Shown here: positions 36,754 through 45,089 of the stretch, one piece after another
Position numbering within the stretch: position 1 is the stretch's first letter
How the letters are laid out: every line of letters starts with the position of its first letter
Source of the DNA: Mycoplana azooxidifex
GTDB taxonomy: Bacteria > Pseudomonadota > Alphaproteobacteria > Rhizobiales > Rhizobiaceae
Length of the DNA stretch: 64,000 nt
Direction: 5' to 3'
Assembly: GCF_014196765.1 (NCBI RefSeq)
Contig: NZ_JACIEE010000007.1
Span: 1-64,000 of the forward strand
Position numbers and translations under genes: made by a program
Notes under the pieces: generated by a model
The model's input: the letters and a program-made list of their open reading frames with translations, nothing else
Told to the model about the DNA's origin: nothing
Database searches by the model: none

Positions 36754-37845
36754 ATGAAGAAACAGAAGGCATTGACGATCCGGGATATTGCGGGGGCGGC
36801 GGGCGTGTCGCCGGCCACCGTCTCGCTCGTCCTGAACGGCAAGGGCGAGATTTCCGGCGTGACCCGGGCGCGCGTGTTGGAAGCGGTCGCAAGCCTCAAC
36901 TACGTGCCCCGCGCCTCGAGAAGCAGTGCGGAGCCGAGCGAGACACTGCGCTTCCTGAAGATCGCCAAGCACGGCCACACCGTGAATCGCGACCACAGCG
37001 TTTTCATCTCCGATTACATCGACGGCATGTCGGCCGAGGCGACGCGGCGCAACTACACGCTCGAAGTGGTGAGCTTCGAGGGCCAGCCGATCAGCGCGGT
37101 GGCGGAATCGCTGGCCGGCGCCCCTATATCGGGCGTGATCGCGCTCGGCACGGAACTGACCGAAGCCGATATTCGCCTGATCCAGGGCCTCGGCCTGCCG
37201 ACAGTGTTCATCGACACCTTCTACCCGGTCCTCGATGCCAACTTCGTCGACATGAACAACGAGGATGCGGTGCACAAGGTGCTCGCGCGCTTCCACAAGC
37301 AGGGCTACGAGCGCGTCGGCTTCGTCGCCTCGCACGTCGACACCACCAATTTCCGGCTCCGCCGTGACGCCTTTTTCACCAACATGGCGCGGCTCGGGCT
37401 GAAGGTTCGCGAATCCGACATCCTCTCGGTCGAGTCGACCTATGACGGCGCCTATCTCGACACCCGGGCGCAGCTCGAAGGCGGGCTGGACCTCGCCGAA
37501 TGCTACTTCTGCACCAACGACATCATCGCCTACGGCTTCATCCGCGCGCTCAAGGAGCACGGCGTCTCGATCCCCGACGACGTTTCGGTCATCGGCTTCG
37601 ACAACCTGCCTCAGAGCGCCACCATGGAACCGGCGCTGACGACCATCGAGGTGTCGAAACGCAAGATCGGCTACCTGGCCGTCACCATGCTCGATGACCT
37701 GATCAACGCCGCCGAGCCGCAACCACCGGTGAAGATGCTGGTCGGCGCCGACCTGGTGCTGCGTGCAAGCCACGAGCGGGGCGCCGCCAGGGCCGCGAAC
37801 CGCCGCACGTCAGAAGCCCGGGCGACGAAGCTGCCCGCGGACTGA
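36754..37845 (+). CDS. LacI family transcriptional regulator
   Basis: 363-residue repressor. The LacI helix-turn-helix (LTIRDIAGAAGVSPATVSLVLNG, residues 8-30) with a hinge helix is followed by a periplasmic-binding-protein-like effector domain with SDYIDGMSAEATRR, TVFIDTFYPVLDANFVDMNNEDA and DDVSVIGFDNLPQSATMEPALTTIEV. A 25-residue Arg/Ala-rich tail extends beyond the usual end. Divergent from the CUT2-dhaKL operon, with three TTTACTAAA boxes between, so it almost certainly regulates that operon. The aldo/keto reductase gene follows in the same direction. Confidence 0.92.
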   Translation: MKKQKALTIRDIAGAAGVSPATVSLVLNGKGEISGVTRARVLEAVASLNYVPRASRSSAEPSETLRFLKIAKHGHTVNRDHSVFISDYIDGMSAEATRRNYTLEVVSFEGQPISAVAESLAGAPISGVIALGTELTEADIRLIQGLGLPTVFIDTFYPVLDANFVDMNNEDAVHKVLARFHKQGYERVGFVASHVDTTNFRLRRDAFFTNMARLGLKVRESDILSVESTYDGAYLDTRAQLEGGLDLAECYFCTNDIIAYGFIRALKEHGVSIPDDVSVIGFDNLPQSATMEPALTTIEVSKRKIGYLAVTMLDDLINAAEPQPPVKMLVGADLVLRASHERGAARAANRRTSEARATKLPAD

Positions 37846-37981
37846 CGCCGGGCGGAGGAACAGGGAGGATTTCACGGCCGCAGCCACCGTCCATCGGCGC
37901 CGCGGCCGGCATCACGGCAGACTGACGCCCGTCTGCAGCCTGACGAAACACGACACAGAACCATTCTCGGGAGTTGGAACC

Positions 37982-39043
37982 ATGGAATACAGGACGCTCG
38001 GCCGCTCCGGCCTCAAGGTCTCGGCCATCGCAATGGGCACGTTCTCGTTCGGCGGCGTGGGTGCCTTCGCCAAGGTGGCGAGCCAGGACGTGCGGGAGGC
38101 GCGAAGGCTGGTCGACGCCTGCATCGACGGCGGCGTCAACCTGTTCGATACCGCCAACATGTATTCGCTCGGCCGCTCGGAGGAGATCCTCGGCGAGGCG
38201 CTCGACGACAAGCGCGATCGCGTCCTGATCTCGTCCAAAGCCCGCATGCGTATCGGCGACGGGCCGAACGACGAGGGCGTCTCGCGCTATCATCTGATCC
38301 GCGAATGCGAGCTAAGCCTGAAGCGGCTCGGAACCGACCATATCGACATCTACTTCATGCACGAATGGGACGGGCAGACGCCGCTGGAGGAGATGCTGTC
38401 CGCGCTCGACACGCTCCGCCAACAGGGCAAGATCCGCTATATCGGCTGCTCGAACTATTCGGGCTGGCACATCATGAAGGCGCTCGGCGTCGCCGAGGCG
38501 AAGAACCTCCCGCGCTTCGTGACCCAGCAGATCCACTACACGCTCGAGGCGCGCGAAGCCGAATACGAACTCCTGCCGATCTCCGTCGACCAGGGCCTCG
38601 GCGTCATGGTCTGGAGCCCGCTGGCGGCCGGTTTGCTGTCTGGCGCCTTCGGTCGCAACAAGGCGCCGGCGCAGTCGCGACAGGCTGCCGGCTGGACGGA
38701 ACCTCCGATCCGCGACGAGGAGCGGTTGTGGAGGATCGTCGACGTTCTGGAGCAGATCGCCGCGGAGCGGGGCGCGACGGCTGCCCAGGTCTCCCTCGCC
38801 TGGACCTTGTCGCGACCGGCCATAGCAACGGCCGTGGTGGGCGGCCTGACAGAACAGCAGTTCATCGAGAACATCGCCGCCGCCGACCTGAAGCTCGACA
38901 CCGGCGAACTGGACCGGCTCAACAAGGCAAGCCGGCCGGCCTATATCTATCCCTATTGGCACCAGCACAATTTCGCCCGGGATCGGTTCAGCCCGGGCGA
39001 CTGGGCGCTGCACGAGGCCTACGAGGATCTGGGCATGATCTGA
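37982..39043 (+). CDS. Aldo/keto reductase
   Basis: 353-residue NADPH-type aldo/keto reductase with a TIM barrel. The tetrad is visible: Asp and Tyr in FDTANMYSLGRSEE, Lys in LISSKARM and His in IYFMHEWDG. The C-terminal nucleotide segment contains PAIATAVVGGLTEQQFIENI. It resembles the YghZ/YajO-like group acting on small aldehydes or sugars. It follows the LacI gene by 136 bases and may share its regulation, possibly converting a keto or aldo form of the substrate of the dhaKL operon. Confidence 0.88.
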   Translation: MEYRTLGRSGLKVSAIAMGTFSFGGVGAFAKVASQDVREARRLVDACIDGGVNLFDTANMYSLGRSEEILGEALDDKRDRVLISSKARMRIGDGPNDEGVSRYHLIRECELSLKRLGTDHIDIYFMHEWDGQTPLEEMLSALDTLRQQGKIRYIGCSNYSGWHIMKALGVAEAKNLPRFVTQQIHYTLEAREAEYELLPISVDQGLGVMVWSPLAAGLLSGAFGRNKAPAQSRQAAGWTEPPIRDEERLWRIVDVLEQIAAERGATAAQVSLAWTLSRPAIATAVVGGLTEQQFIENIAAADLKLDTGELDRLNKASRPAYIYPYWHQHNFARDRFSPGDWALHEAYEDLGMI

Positions 39044-39055
39044 AGACGGCGCCCC

Positions 39056-39079
39056 TCGAGGGAGGCCGGCCTCCCTCGA
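39056..39079. terminator. Perfect palindrome between convergent genes
   Basis: 24-base perfect palindrome with no spacer (TCGAGGGAGGCC at 39056-39067 and its complement at 39068-39079). It fills most of the 38-base gap between the convergent aldo/keto reductase and amidase genes. In RNA it would form a stem with a minimal loop from either direction. Confidence 0.6.
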
Positions 39080-39081
39080 TC

Positions 39082-40455
39082 CTATCGGGAGTGCCGGTCC
39101 CGGATCACCTCTTCCGCCGCCAGTGCTGCGGAGAGCAGGCTCAGGTCTTCATGCGGCAGTGCCGCGATCTGGAACCCGACCGGCATGCCGGCATCGCCCG
39201 TGCCGCACGGGATCGATACGGCGCACCAGTCGAGGAAGTTGCCGATCCACGGATTGCGCAAGGTCTGTCCGTTCGTCTTGAAGAACAGTGCGTCGTCTTC
39301 GATCAGCGGCGCGATCGGCGGGGCGACGTGCGGCACCGTCGGCGACACGATCAGTTCGCCGGCGCCGATGTCGGCTGCAAATTCGGCCATCAGCCGTTCC
39401 CGCGTCTGGAGGATCTCGATGTAGCCGGCCGCGGTGATCTTCTCGCCCAGCCTTGTGCGAACGACGACGCGCGGATCCATGCCTGCAGCCTCGGGTCCGG
39501 CAAGGCGCGCCGCATGCACTGCATAGGCTTCGGCGGTGACCAGGGCGCCGTTCTTTGCCGCCAGCTGGAAAATCTCCGGGAAGACGGGAAACGCCTGCCG
39601 GCGGATCTTCGCCCCCGCCTGCGCCAGCCGCTCCAGCGCCTGCTCGAACGCGGACGCGACCCCGTCCTCGATATCGTCGAACACCACGGTTTCCGGCACC
39701 ACCAGCGAGAGCCCGCGGACGGTCCCCCGCACCACCTCGGAAGCAGTCCGTCCCCGCATGGCCGCGTCGATCCAGACCGCATCCTGCACGGTCCGGCAGA
39801 GGGGGCCGAGCGAATCCAGGCTGCCGGCCAGCGGAAACACGCCCCTCATATCGTATCGCCCGCGCGTCGCCTTGTAACCGACGATGCCGTTGAAGGCGGC
39901 CGGGATGCGAACGGAGCCGCCGGTGTCCGTCCCGATCGAGACCGGAACGATGCCGGCCGCGACGGCGACGCCCGATCCGGACGAAGAGCCCCCGGGCAGG
40001 CGGGCGACATCCTTCGAGGCCGGATTATGCGGCGTGCCATAGTGCGGATTGATGCCGAGGCCCGAAAAGGCAAATTCGCTCATGTTGACGCGGCCGACCG
40101 CTGCCATGCCCGCGGCCTTCATCGCCTCGACCACGGCCGCGTCGCGGGTGGCGGGTGCGGCAGAAGCCAGCACCTTCGAGCCTGCAGTCGTCGCGAGACC
40201 TTCGAGGTCGAAGAGGTCTTTCCAGGCGACGGGTATGCCGTCGAGAATGCCGATCGAACGGCCGTCGCGAACACGCCGCGACGCCGCCTCGGCCTCCTCC
40301 AGCGCCCGCTCCCGTGTCAGCGCGACGAAGACCGATCCATCCTCGTAGCCGGCAATGGCATCGAGCGTTTCCTCGGCCAAGGCGACGGGATCCAGCGTCC
40401 CCGACTGGATGCGGGCCGAAAGGGTCGCGATCGACTGGCCGGTGTTCTTCGTCAT
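39082..40455 (-). CDS. Amidase (amidase signature family)
   Basis: 457-residue amidase-signature hydrolase with a Ser-cisSer-Lys triad: Lys in VAWKDLFDLEG, the glycine/serine-rich GGSSSGSGVAVAAG, and the nucleophile in GTDTGGSVRIPAAFNG. It cleaves a carboxamide or related bond; similar proteins include indoleacetamide, malonamide and aryl-acyl amidases. Start ATG 40455. It lies downstream of a tripartite tricarboxylate transporter but is separated by 238 bases with a strong hairpin, so it is either weakly co-transcribed or independent. The substrate may be an amide imported by that transporter. Confidence 0.88.
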   Translation of the reverse strand: MTKNTGQSIATLSARIQSGTLDPVALAEETLDAIAGYEDGSVFVALTRERALEEAEAASRRVRDGRSIGILDGIPVAWKDLFDLEGLATTAGSKVLASAAPATRDAAVVEAMKAAGMAAVGRVNMSEFAFSGLGINPHYGTPHNPASKDVARLPGGSSSGSGVAVAAGIVPVSIGTDTGGSVRIPAAFNGIVGYKATRGRYDMRGVFPLAGSLDSLGPLCRTVQDAVWIDAAMRGRTASEVVRGTVRGLSLVVPETVVFDDIEDGVASAFEQALERLAQAGAKIRRQAFPVFPEIFQLAAKNGALVTAEAYAVHAARLAGPEAAGMDPRVVVRTRLGEKITAAGYIEILQTRERLMAEFAADIGAGELIVSPTVPHVAPPIAPLIEDDALFFKTNGQTLRNPWIGNFLDWCAVSIPCGTGDAGMPVGFQIAALPHEDLSLLSAALAAEEVIRDRHSR

Positions 40456-40631
40456 TCCCCGTCCTCTCTTGACCGCCACCGGGCAATCGGCAGCGCAGAT
40501 GGCAATCGTGTTCGCCAGCGCTATTCCGTATGGCCCCGGATCGGCGTCGGCCCCGCGTTGCGAACACCCAAGCAGCGTTCAACAGCCTGCCGCCGGTTCC
40601 GTCAACAGCAAACACAGGGCACCCCTGAAAC

Positions 40632-40672
40632 GCAGCACGCCCCGGGCCTGCTCAGGGTCCGGGGCGTGCTGC
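40632..40672 (-). terminator. Hairpin after the first TctC-type gene
   Basis: Perfect 14-base arms (GCAGCACGCCCCGG at 40632-40645, complement at 40659-40672) with a 13-base loop, starting 21 bases past the binding-protein stop. It is followed on the minus strand by GTTTC. A good candidate for terminating or attenuating transcription ahead of the amidase gene. Confidence 0.7.
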
Positions 40673-40693
40673 ATGCGGCGCTGTTCGCGGAAA

Positions 40694-41683
40694 CTATTCG
40701 AGCTGGATCTTCGCGTCGCGCACGATCGGCGTCCACTTGGCGATTTCTGCATCGACATGGGCGCCGAGTTCTTCCGGCGTCGAGCCGACGATGGTGGCGC
40801 TGAACTCCTTCATGCGTTCGCCGACCGCCGGATCGGCGAGCGCCTTGTTGGCCGCGGCATTCAGGCGGGCGACCACGTCTGCCGGTGTTCCGGGCGGCGC
40901 GAAGAGTGCATTCCAGGTATAGGTCTCGTAGCCCGGGATGGTCTCCGCGATCGTCGGAACCTCGGGGAAGGACGGCGCGCGTTCCTTGGTCGTGACGGCA
41001 AGCGCCCGCAAGGTGCCGCTCTTGATGTGCCCGGACGACGACGGCAGGTTGTCGAACATGATCGAGACCTGGTTGCCGAGCAGGTCGTTCAGCGCGGGTC
41101 CGGAGCCCTTGTAGGGGATGTGCTCCATCTCCACCCCGGCCATCGACTTGAAGAGTTCGCCCGACAGGTGCAACGGGGTGCCGTTGCCGGACGAGGCGTA
41201 GCTGTACTTGCCCGGCTCGGCCTTGAGCAGCGCCAGAAGCTCGGCGACGTCCTTTGCCGGCAGCTCGGGGTTCACCACCAGAACGTTGGGCACCAGCACC
41301 AGCAGCGAGATCGGGGTGAAGTCCTTCTGCGGATCGTAGGGGGTCGATTTCAGGATCAGCGGGTTCAGCGCGTGCGTTGCGACCGTTCCCATCAGGATTG
41401 TGTAGCCGTCGGGATCCGCGCGCGCGACATTGTCGGCGCCGAGATTGCCGCCGGCGCCGGCGACGTTCTGCACGATCACCTGCTGGCCCAGATCGTCCGA
41501 CATTTTCTGCGCCAGGATACGGGATACCACGTCGGTCGATCCGCCGGCGGCGAAGGGGACGACGAGGGTGATCTGGCGGTCGGGAAAGTCCGCCGCCAGC
41601 GACGGCGAACCCGCCGCCAGCATCGTAGCGAGCGCGAAGCCCGCGGCAAGTGTGCCGCGGCGCGTCAGGTGGAGCTTGGTCAT
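40694..41683 (-). CDS. Tripartite tricarboxylate transporter substrate-binding protein (TctC/Bug family)
   Basis: 329-residue Bug-type periplasmic binder. The signal peptide is MTKLHLTRRGTLAAGFALATML... (a twin-arginine-like RRGTLA is visible). The mature protein begins ADFPDRQITLVVPFAAGGSTDVVSR, the family hallmark, followed by VENVAG-like QNVAGAGGNLGADNVARADPDGYTILMG. It delivers a carboxylate to the TctA/TctB channel. It is one of two such binders that bracket tctBA. Ligand unknown. Start ATG 41683, with a GGAGAAGA ribosome site. Confidence 0.9.
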   Translation of the reverse strand: MTKLHLTRRGTLAAGFALATMLAAGSPSLAADFPDRQITLVVPFAAGGSTDVVSRILAQKMSDDLGQQVIVQNVAGAGGNLGADNVARADPDGYTILMGTVATHALNPLILKSTPYDPQKDFTPISLLVLVPNVLVVNPELPAKDVAELLALLKAEPGKYSYASSGNGTPLHLSGELFKSMAGVEMEHIPYKGSGPALNDLLGNQVSIMFDNLPSSSGHIKSGTLRALAVTTKERAPSFPEVPTIAETIPGYETYTWNALFAPPGTPADVVARLNAAANKALADPAVGERMKEFSATIVGSTPEELGAHVDAEIAKWTPIVRDAKIQLE

Positions 41684-41749
41684 CTTCTCTTCTCCTCGTT
41701 GTAGCGGGTTCATGGAAGGTGCGGTCGTGGACCGGATGCGTCCCGGAGT

Positions 41750-43255
41750 TCAGTCCTCCTCCTGGAAGACCTCTTCGCGCTTGGCCTTCACCGAAGGCAG
41801 GAACACGACCACCAGCACCGCCAGCGCGATCAGAAGCAGGATGGCGCTGATCGGGCGGGTGACGAAGGTGGTCGGGTCGCCGCGCGACAGGATCATGGCG
41901 CGGCGCAGGTTCTCCTCCAGCAGCGGCCCGAGCACGAAGCCCAGCAGCAGCGGCGCCGGTTCGCAGCGCAGCTTGACCAGCACATAGCCGACGAAGCCGA
42001 AGAACGCGACGGCGTAGAGGTCGTAGACGTTGGAATTGACGCTGTAGACCCCGATCGAGCAGAAGGCCATGATGATCGGAAACAGCACGTAGTAGGGGAT
42101 GGTGAGCAGCTTCACCCAGAGGCCGATCAGCGGCAGGTTGAGGACGACGAGCATCAGGTTGCCGATCCACATCGAGGCGATGATGCCCCAGAACAGAGCG
42201 GGCTGCTCGGCGGCCACGTTCGGCCCCGGCACGATCCCCTGGATGATCATGGCGCCGACCATCAGCGCCATGACCGGGTTGGCCGGGATGCCCAGCGTCA
42301 GGAGCGGAATGAACGAGGTCTGCGCACCGGCATTGTTGGCCGATTCCGGCCCTGCCACGCCTGCGATCGCGCCCTGCCCGAATTCCTGTGGCTTGTCCGA
42401 AATGCGCTTTTCCACCGTGTAGGAGGCAAACGCCGCGAGAATGGCGCCGCCGCCCGGAAGGATGCCGAGCGCCGAGCCGATCACGGTGCCGCGCAGCACG
42501 GGACCGACCATGCGCTTGAAGTCCTCGCGCGTCGGCCACAGGCCGCTGACTTTCGACATCAGCACGGTGCGGGTCTTCTCGCCTTCCAGGTTGCGCAGGA
42601 TTTCCGCCACGCCGAAGACGCCGACGGCGACCGCGACGAAGTTCAGCCCGTCCGCATATTCGCGGATGCCGAGGGTGAAGCGCGGCGCGCCGGTATAGAT
42701 GTCGGTGCCGACGAGGCCCAGGAGCAGCCCGAGGACAACCATCGCCAGCGCCTTGACGATCGAGCCGTGCGCGAGCGCCACCGAGGACACGAGACCGACG
42801 ATCATCAGCGAAAAATACTCGGCCGCGCCGAATTTCAGCGCGATCACCGTCAGCGGGATGGCGAAGATCGCAACCAGGAAGGTCGAGACCGTGCCGGCGA
42901 AGAAGGAGCCGAGCGCCGCGATCGAAAGGGCGGCACCCGCCCTGCCCCTCCGGGCCATCTGGTAGCCGTCGATGGCGGTGACCGCCGAGGACGATTCGCC
43001 CGGCATGTTGATGAGGATCGCCGTGGTCGAGCCGCCATACTGCGCGCCGTAGTAGATACCGGCGAGCATGATCAGCGAGGATACGGGCTCGAGCTGGAAG
43101 GTGATCGGCAGCAGCATGGCGATCGTCGCGGTCGCACCGATCCCGGGCAAGACGCCGACCAGCGTTCCGAGCAACACGCCGACCAGGCAGAAGAAGAGGT
43201 TTTCAGGCGAGGCGGCCGTGTAGAAGCCCAGCGCGAGATTGCTGAAGAGATCCAT
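41750..43255 (-). CDS. tctA: Tripartite tricarboxylate transporter large permease TctA
   Basis: 501-residue integral membrane protein with about a dozen hydrophobic segments. TctA family landmarks include LVGVLPGIGATATIAMLLPITFQLEP near the N-terminus, YYGAQYGGSTTAILINMPGESSSAVTAIDGYQMARRG and IPANPVMALMVGAMIIQG. It catalyses ion-coupled uptake together with TctB and a TctC binder. Nine bases separate it from tctB. Confidence 0.93.
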   Translation of the reverse strand: MDLFSNLALGFYTAASPENLFFCLVGVLLGTLVGVLPGIGATATIAMLLPITFQLEPVSSLIMLAGIYYGAQYGGSTTAILINMPGESSSAVTAIDGYQMARRGRAGAALSIAALGSFFAGTVSTFLVAIFAIPLTVIALKFGAAEYFSLMIVGLVSSVALAHGSIVKALAMVVLGLLLGLVGTDIYTGAPRFTLGIREYADGLNFVAVAVGVFGVAEILRNLEGEKTRTVLMSKVSGLWPTREDFKRMVGPVLRGTVIGSALGILPGGGAILAAFASYTVEKRISDKPQEFGQGAIAGVAGPESANNAGAQTSFIPLLTLGIPANPVMALMVGAMIIQGIVPGPNVAAEQPALFWGIIASMWIGNLMLVVLNLPLIGLWVKLLTIPYYVLFPIIMAFCSIGVYSVNSNVYDLYAVAFFGFVGYVLVKLRCEPAPLLLGFVLGPLLEENLRRAMILSRGDPTTFVTRPISAILLLIALAVLVVVFLPSVKAKREEVFQEED

Positions 43256-43264
43256 GTGCGTCTC

Positions 43265-43726
43265 CTAGAACCGGACCCAGGGGCCGAAGCGCTGAAAGGG
43301 CAGGCCGAGCGCATAGCTGAAGACGACCACGGAGAAGAGGGTGATCGCGATCGCGATCACGACCGCCATCGGCGCTTTCATCCGCGCCGAGGCGAAGGCG
43401 GCGATCAGGGCGATGAGGAACAGGGAGGGGACGAAACCGAGCCCGCGCACCGTCAGCCCGAAGACGATGGGCGCGGGCAGGATGAACGCCATGCCGCGCA
43501 GCGCGATCGGCCCGAAGGGCTCACCCTCGACCCGTGTCGACTGCACGAGAATGACCACGCCGAGAAGAGCGAGGATGATGGCCAGCACCAGCGGGAAATA
43601 GCCGGGCCCCATCCGCAGCGCCGTGCCGATATCGAGGTTCAGGCTCTGATAGATGAAGAAGCCACCCAGGCCGATGAAGACCGCACCGCAGAGCGCGTTC
43701 GTGCTGTCGAATGTCAATGATCTCAT
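43265..43726 (-). CDS. tctB: Tripartite tricarboxylate transporter small permease TctB
   Basis: 153-residue membrane protein with four predicted hydrophobic segments. The family opening ALCGAVFIGLGGFFIYQSLNLDIGTALRMGPGYFP is present, as is a C-terminal FSYALGLPFQRFGPW. It forms the membrane complex with TctA. ATG 43726 chosen; an upstream ATG at 43741 would add five residues. It is preceded by a hairpin that separates it from the second binding-protein gene. Confidence 0.9.
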   Translation of the reverse strand: MRSLTFDSTNALCGAVFIGLGGFFIYQSLNLDIGTALRMGPGYFPLVLAIILALLGVVILVQSTRVEGEPFGPIALRGMAFILPAPIVFGLTVRGLGFVPSLFLIALIAAFASARMKAPMAVVIAIAITLFSVVVFSYALGLPFQRFGPWVRF

Positions 43727-43849
43727 GTTTCCCCCTGGCACGGCCGCGACCGCAAATGTGCCGCCGGTTCCGGACAGCTCCGACGCGGCGGCATGCAGAA
43801 TTCACCATCGGCACCCGCAGCCCCGCTGCAGGCCTCGGCGCCGGATGCG

Positions 43850-43884
43850 GCATGGCCGCCCGCAAACTCAGCGGGCGGCCATGC
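43850..43884 (-). terminator. Attenuator hairpin between the second TctC-type gene and tctB
   Basis: Perfect 14-base arms (GCATGGCCGCCCGC at 43850-43863, complement at 43871-43884) with loop AAACTCA, beginning 11 bases past the stop of the binding-protein gene. No T run. Likely gives the binding protein more transcript than tctB and tctA. Confidence 0.7.
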
Positions 43885-43895
43885 GAAGATCATCG

Positions 43896-44879
43896 TTAGT
43901 CGGCGTACTGGCCGGCCGCCTCGATCACCGGCTTCCAGCGGGCGATCTCGCCCTCGAGCTTGGCCTTGAGGGCTGCCGGCGTCGCATCGGCCTCCGGCGA
44001 GGGAACCGTGCCGAGTTCGCCGAAGCGGGCGACGACGTTCGGATCCTTGAGCGCGACCTGCAGCGACTTCGACAGGCGTTCGGTGACGTCTGCGGGCGTG
44101 CCCTTCGGAGCGTAGACGCCATGCCAGATGCCAACCTGGAAGTCTGCCAGGCCGCCTTCGACGGCGGTCGGCACATCCGGCAGCACCTGGAGGCGCTCCG
44201 GCGAGGTCACGGCGTAGGCCTTGATGGTGCCGCCCTGGATCTGCTTGGTCGTGTTGGTGGTCTGGTCGCACATGATGTCGACCTGGCCGCCGAGCAGGTC
44301 GGTCATGGCCGGGCCCGTGCCCTTGTAGGGAACGGTGGTGAGCGGCGTGTCGATTGCGCTCATCAGCAGCATCCCGCACAGGTGCGAGGCCGCGCCGATG
44401 CCGGCATTGGCGACGGTGACGGTATCCTTGTTGGCCTTGACGTATTCGACGAGACCCTTGAGGTCGGCCGGCTCGAAGTCCTTGCGGGCGACGATCGTCA
44501 TCGGCACGTCGGTGACGAGTCCGACATATTCGAAGGCGTTCAGCGTATCATAGGCGAGCTTGCGATAGAGCGTGGCGCTCGTCGCCATGCCGATATGGTG
44601 CAGCAGGATCGTATAGCCGTCCGGCTCGGCCTGCGCGACGCGGCCGGCTCCGAGCGTGCCGCCGGCACCGCCGACGTTCTCGACCAGGACCTGCTGGCCG
44701 AGGTCCTTGGACATGGATTCGGCGACGAGGCGCGCCACCGTGTCCGTCGGACCGCCGGCGGAGAAGGGAACGACCATGGTGATCGCCCGGTCTGGATAGC
44801 TCTGCGCGAACGCCGACGTGGACATGAGTGCGATGGCGGCAGCTGCCGTCATGCCGAATACGGTTTTCAGTACCTTCAT
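43896..44879 (-). CDS. Second tripartite tricarboxylate transporter substrate-binding protein (TctC/Bug family)
   Basis: 327-residue Bug-type binder, first gene of the operon. The signal peptide MKVLKTVFGMTAAAAIALMS... ends at AFA before QSYPDRAITMVVPFSAGGPTDTVAR. The hallmark VENVGGAGGTLGAGRVAQAEPDGYT matches the other binder of this operon in design but not in detail, so the ligands may differ. GGGAGGACCGCA precedes ATG 44879. It is probably driven by the sigma-54-like promoter at 44964-44979 under the DctBD-like pair encoded upstream. Confidence 0.9.
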   Translation of the reverse strand: MKVLKTVFGMTAAAAIALMSTSAFAQSYPDRAITMVVPFSAGGPTDTVARLVAESMSKDLGQQVLVENVGGAGGTLGAGRVAQAEPDGYTILLHHIGMATSATLYRKLAYDTLNAFEYVGLVTDVPMTIVARKDFEPADLKGLVEYVKANKDTVTVANAGIGAASHLCGMLLMSAIDTPLTTVPYKGTGPAMTDLLGGQVDIMCDQTTNTTKQIQGGTIKAYAVTSPERLQVLPDVPTAVEGGLADFQVGIWHGVYAPKGTPADVTERLSKSLQVALKDPNVVARFGELGTVPSPEADATPAALKAKLEGEIARWKPVIEAAGQYAD

Positions 44880-44963
44880 TGCGGTCCTCCCCAGTGTAAC
44901 CTGCCGGCGCGGCTCCCTCCGCCCCGATCATGGATGGGCAACTGTGGGACAGCTGCCGCTTGG

Positions 44964-44979
44964 AACAACCAACCAGCCA
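44964..44979 (-). promoter_or_regulatory. Possible sigma-54 promoter of the tct operon
   Basis: Minus-strand TGGCTGGTTGGTTGTT aligns to the sigma-54 consensus TGGCACG-N4-TTGCA at TGGC, the following G and TTG with correct spacing; the -12 GC is GT here. It lies about 85 bases upstream of the first tctC gene. The neighbouring response regulator is of the sigma-54-activating class, which supports the reading. Confidence 0.45.
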
Positions 44980-45048
44980 AGTCTTTCATGCGAATATTTG
45001 GCCGCGTGCGCCGCAGCATGTGTGAAATTGGGGACAAACAGAACTTGC

Positions 45049-45070
45049 GATGGGTGGATTTCCACCCATC
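45049..45070. promoter_or_regulatory. Palindrome, candidate activator site for the DctD-like regulator
   Basis: GATGGGTGGA-TT-TCCACCCATC, perfect ten-base arms. It lies 70 bases upstream of the sigma-54-like promoter, in the position of an NtrC/DctD enhancer site, and 20 bases past the stop of the regulator gene. A terminator role is also possible, but no T run follows on the minus strand. Confidence 0.5.
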
Positions 45071-45089
45071 TCTCAGTCCATGGTCACCC

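Noticed and set aside
45049-45070. The GATGGGTGGA palindrome as a rho-independent terminator of the response-regulator gene
   Set aside because: It is close to the stop codon but has a two-base spacer and no T run on the minus strand. Its position upstream of a sigma-54-like promoter fits an activator site better; the terminator role is not excluded.
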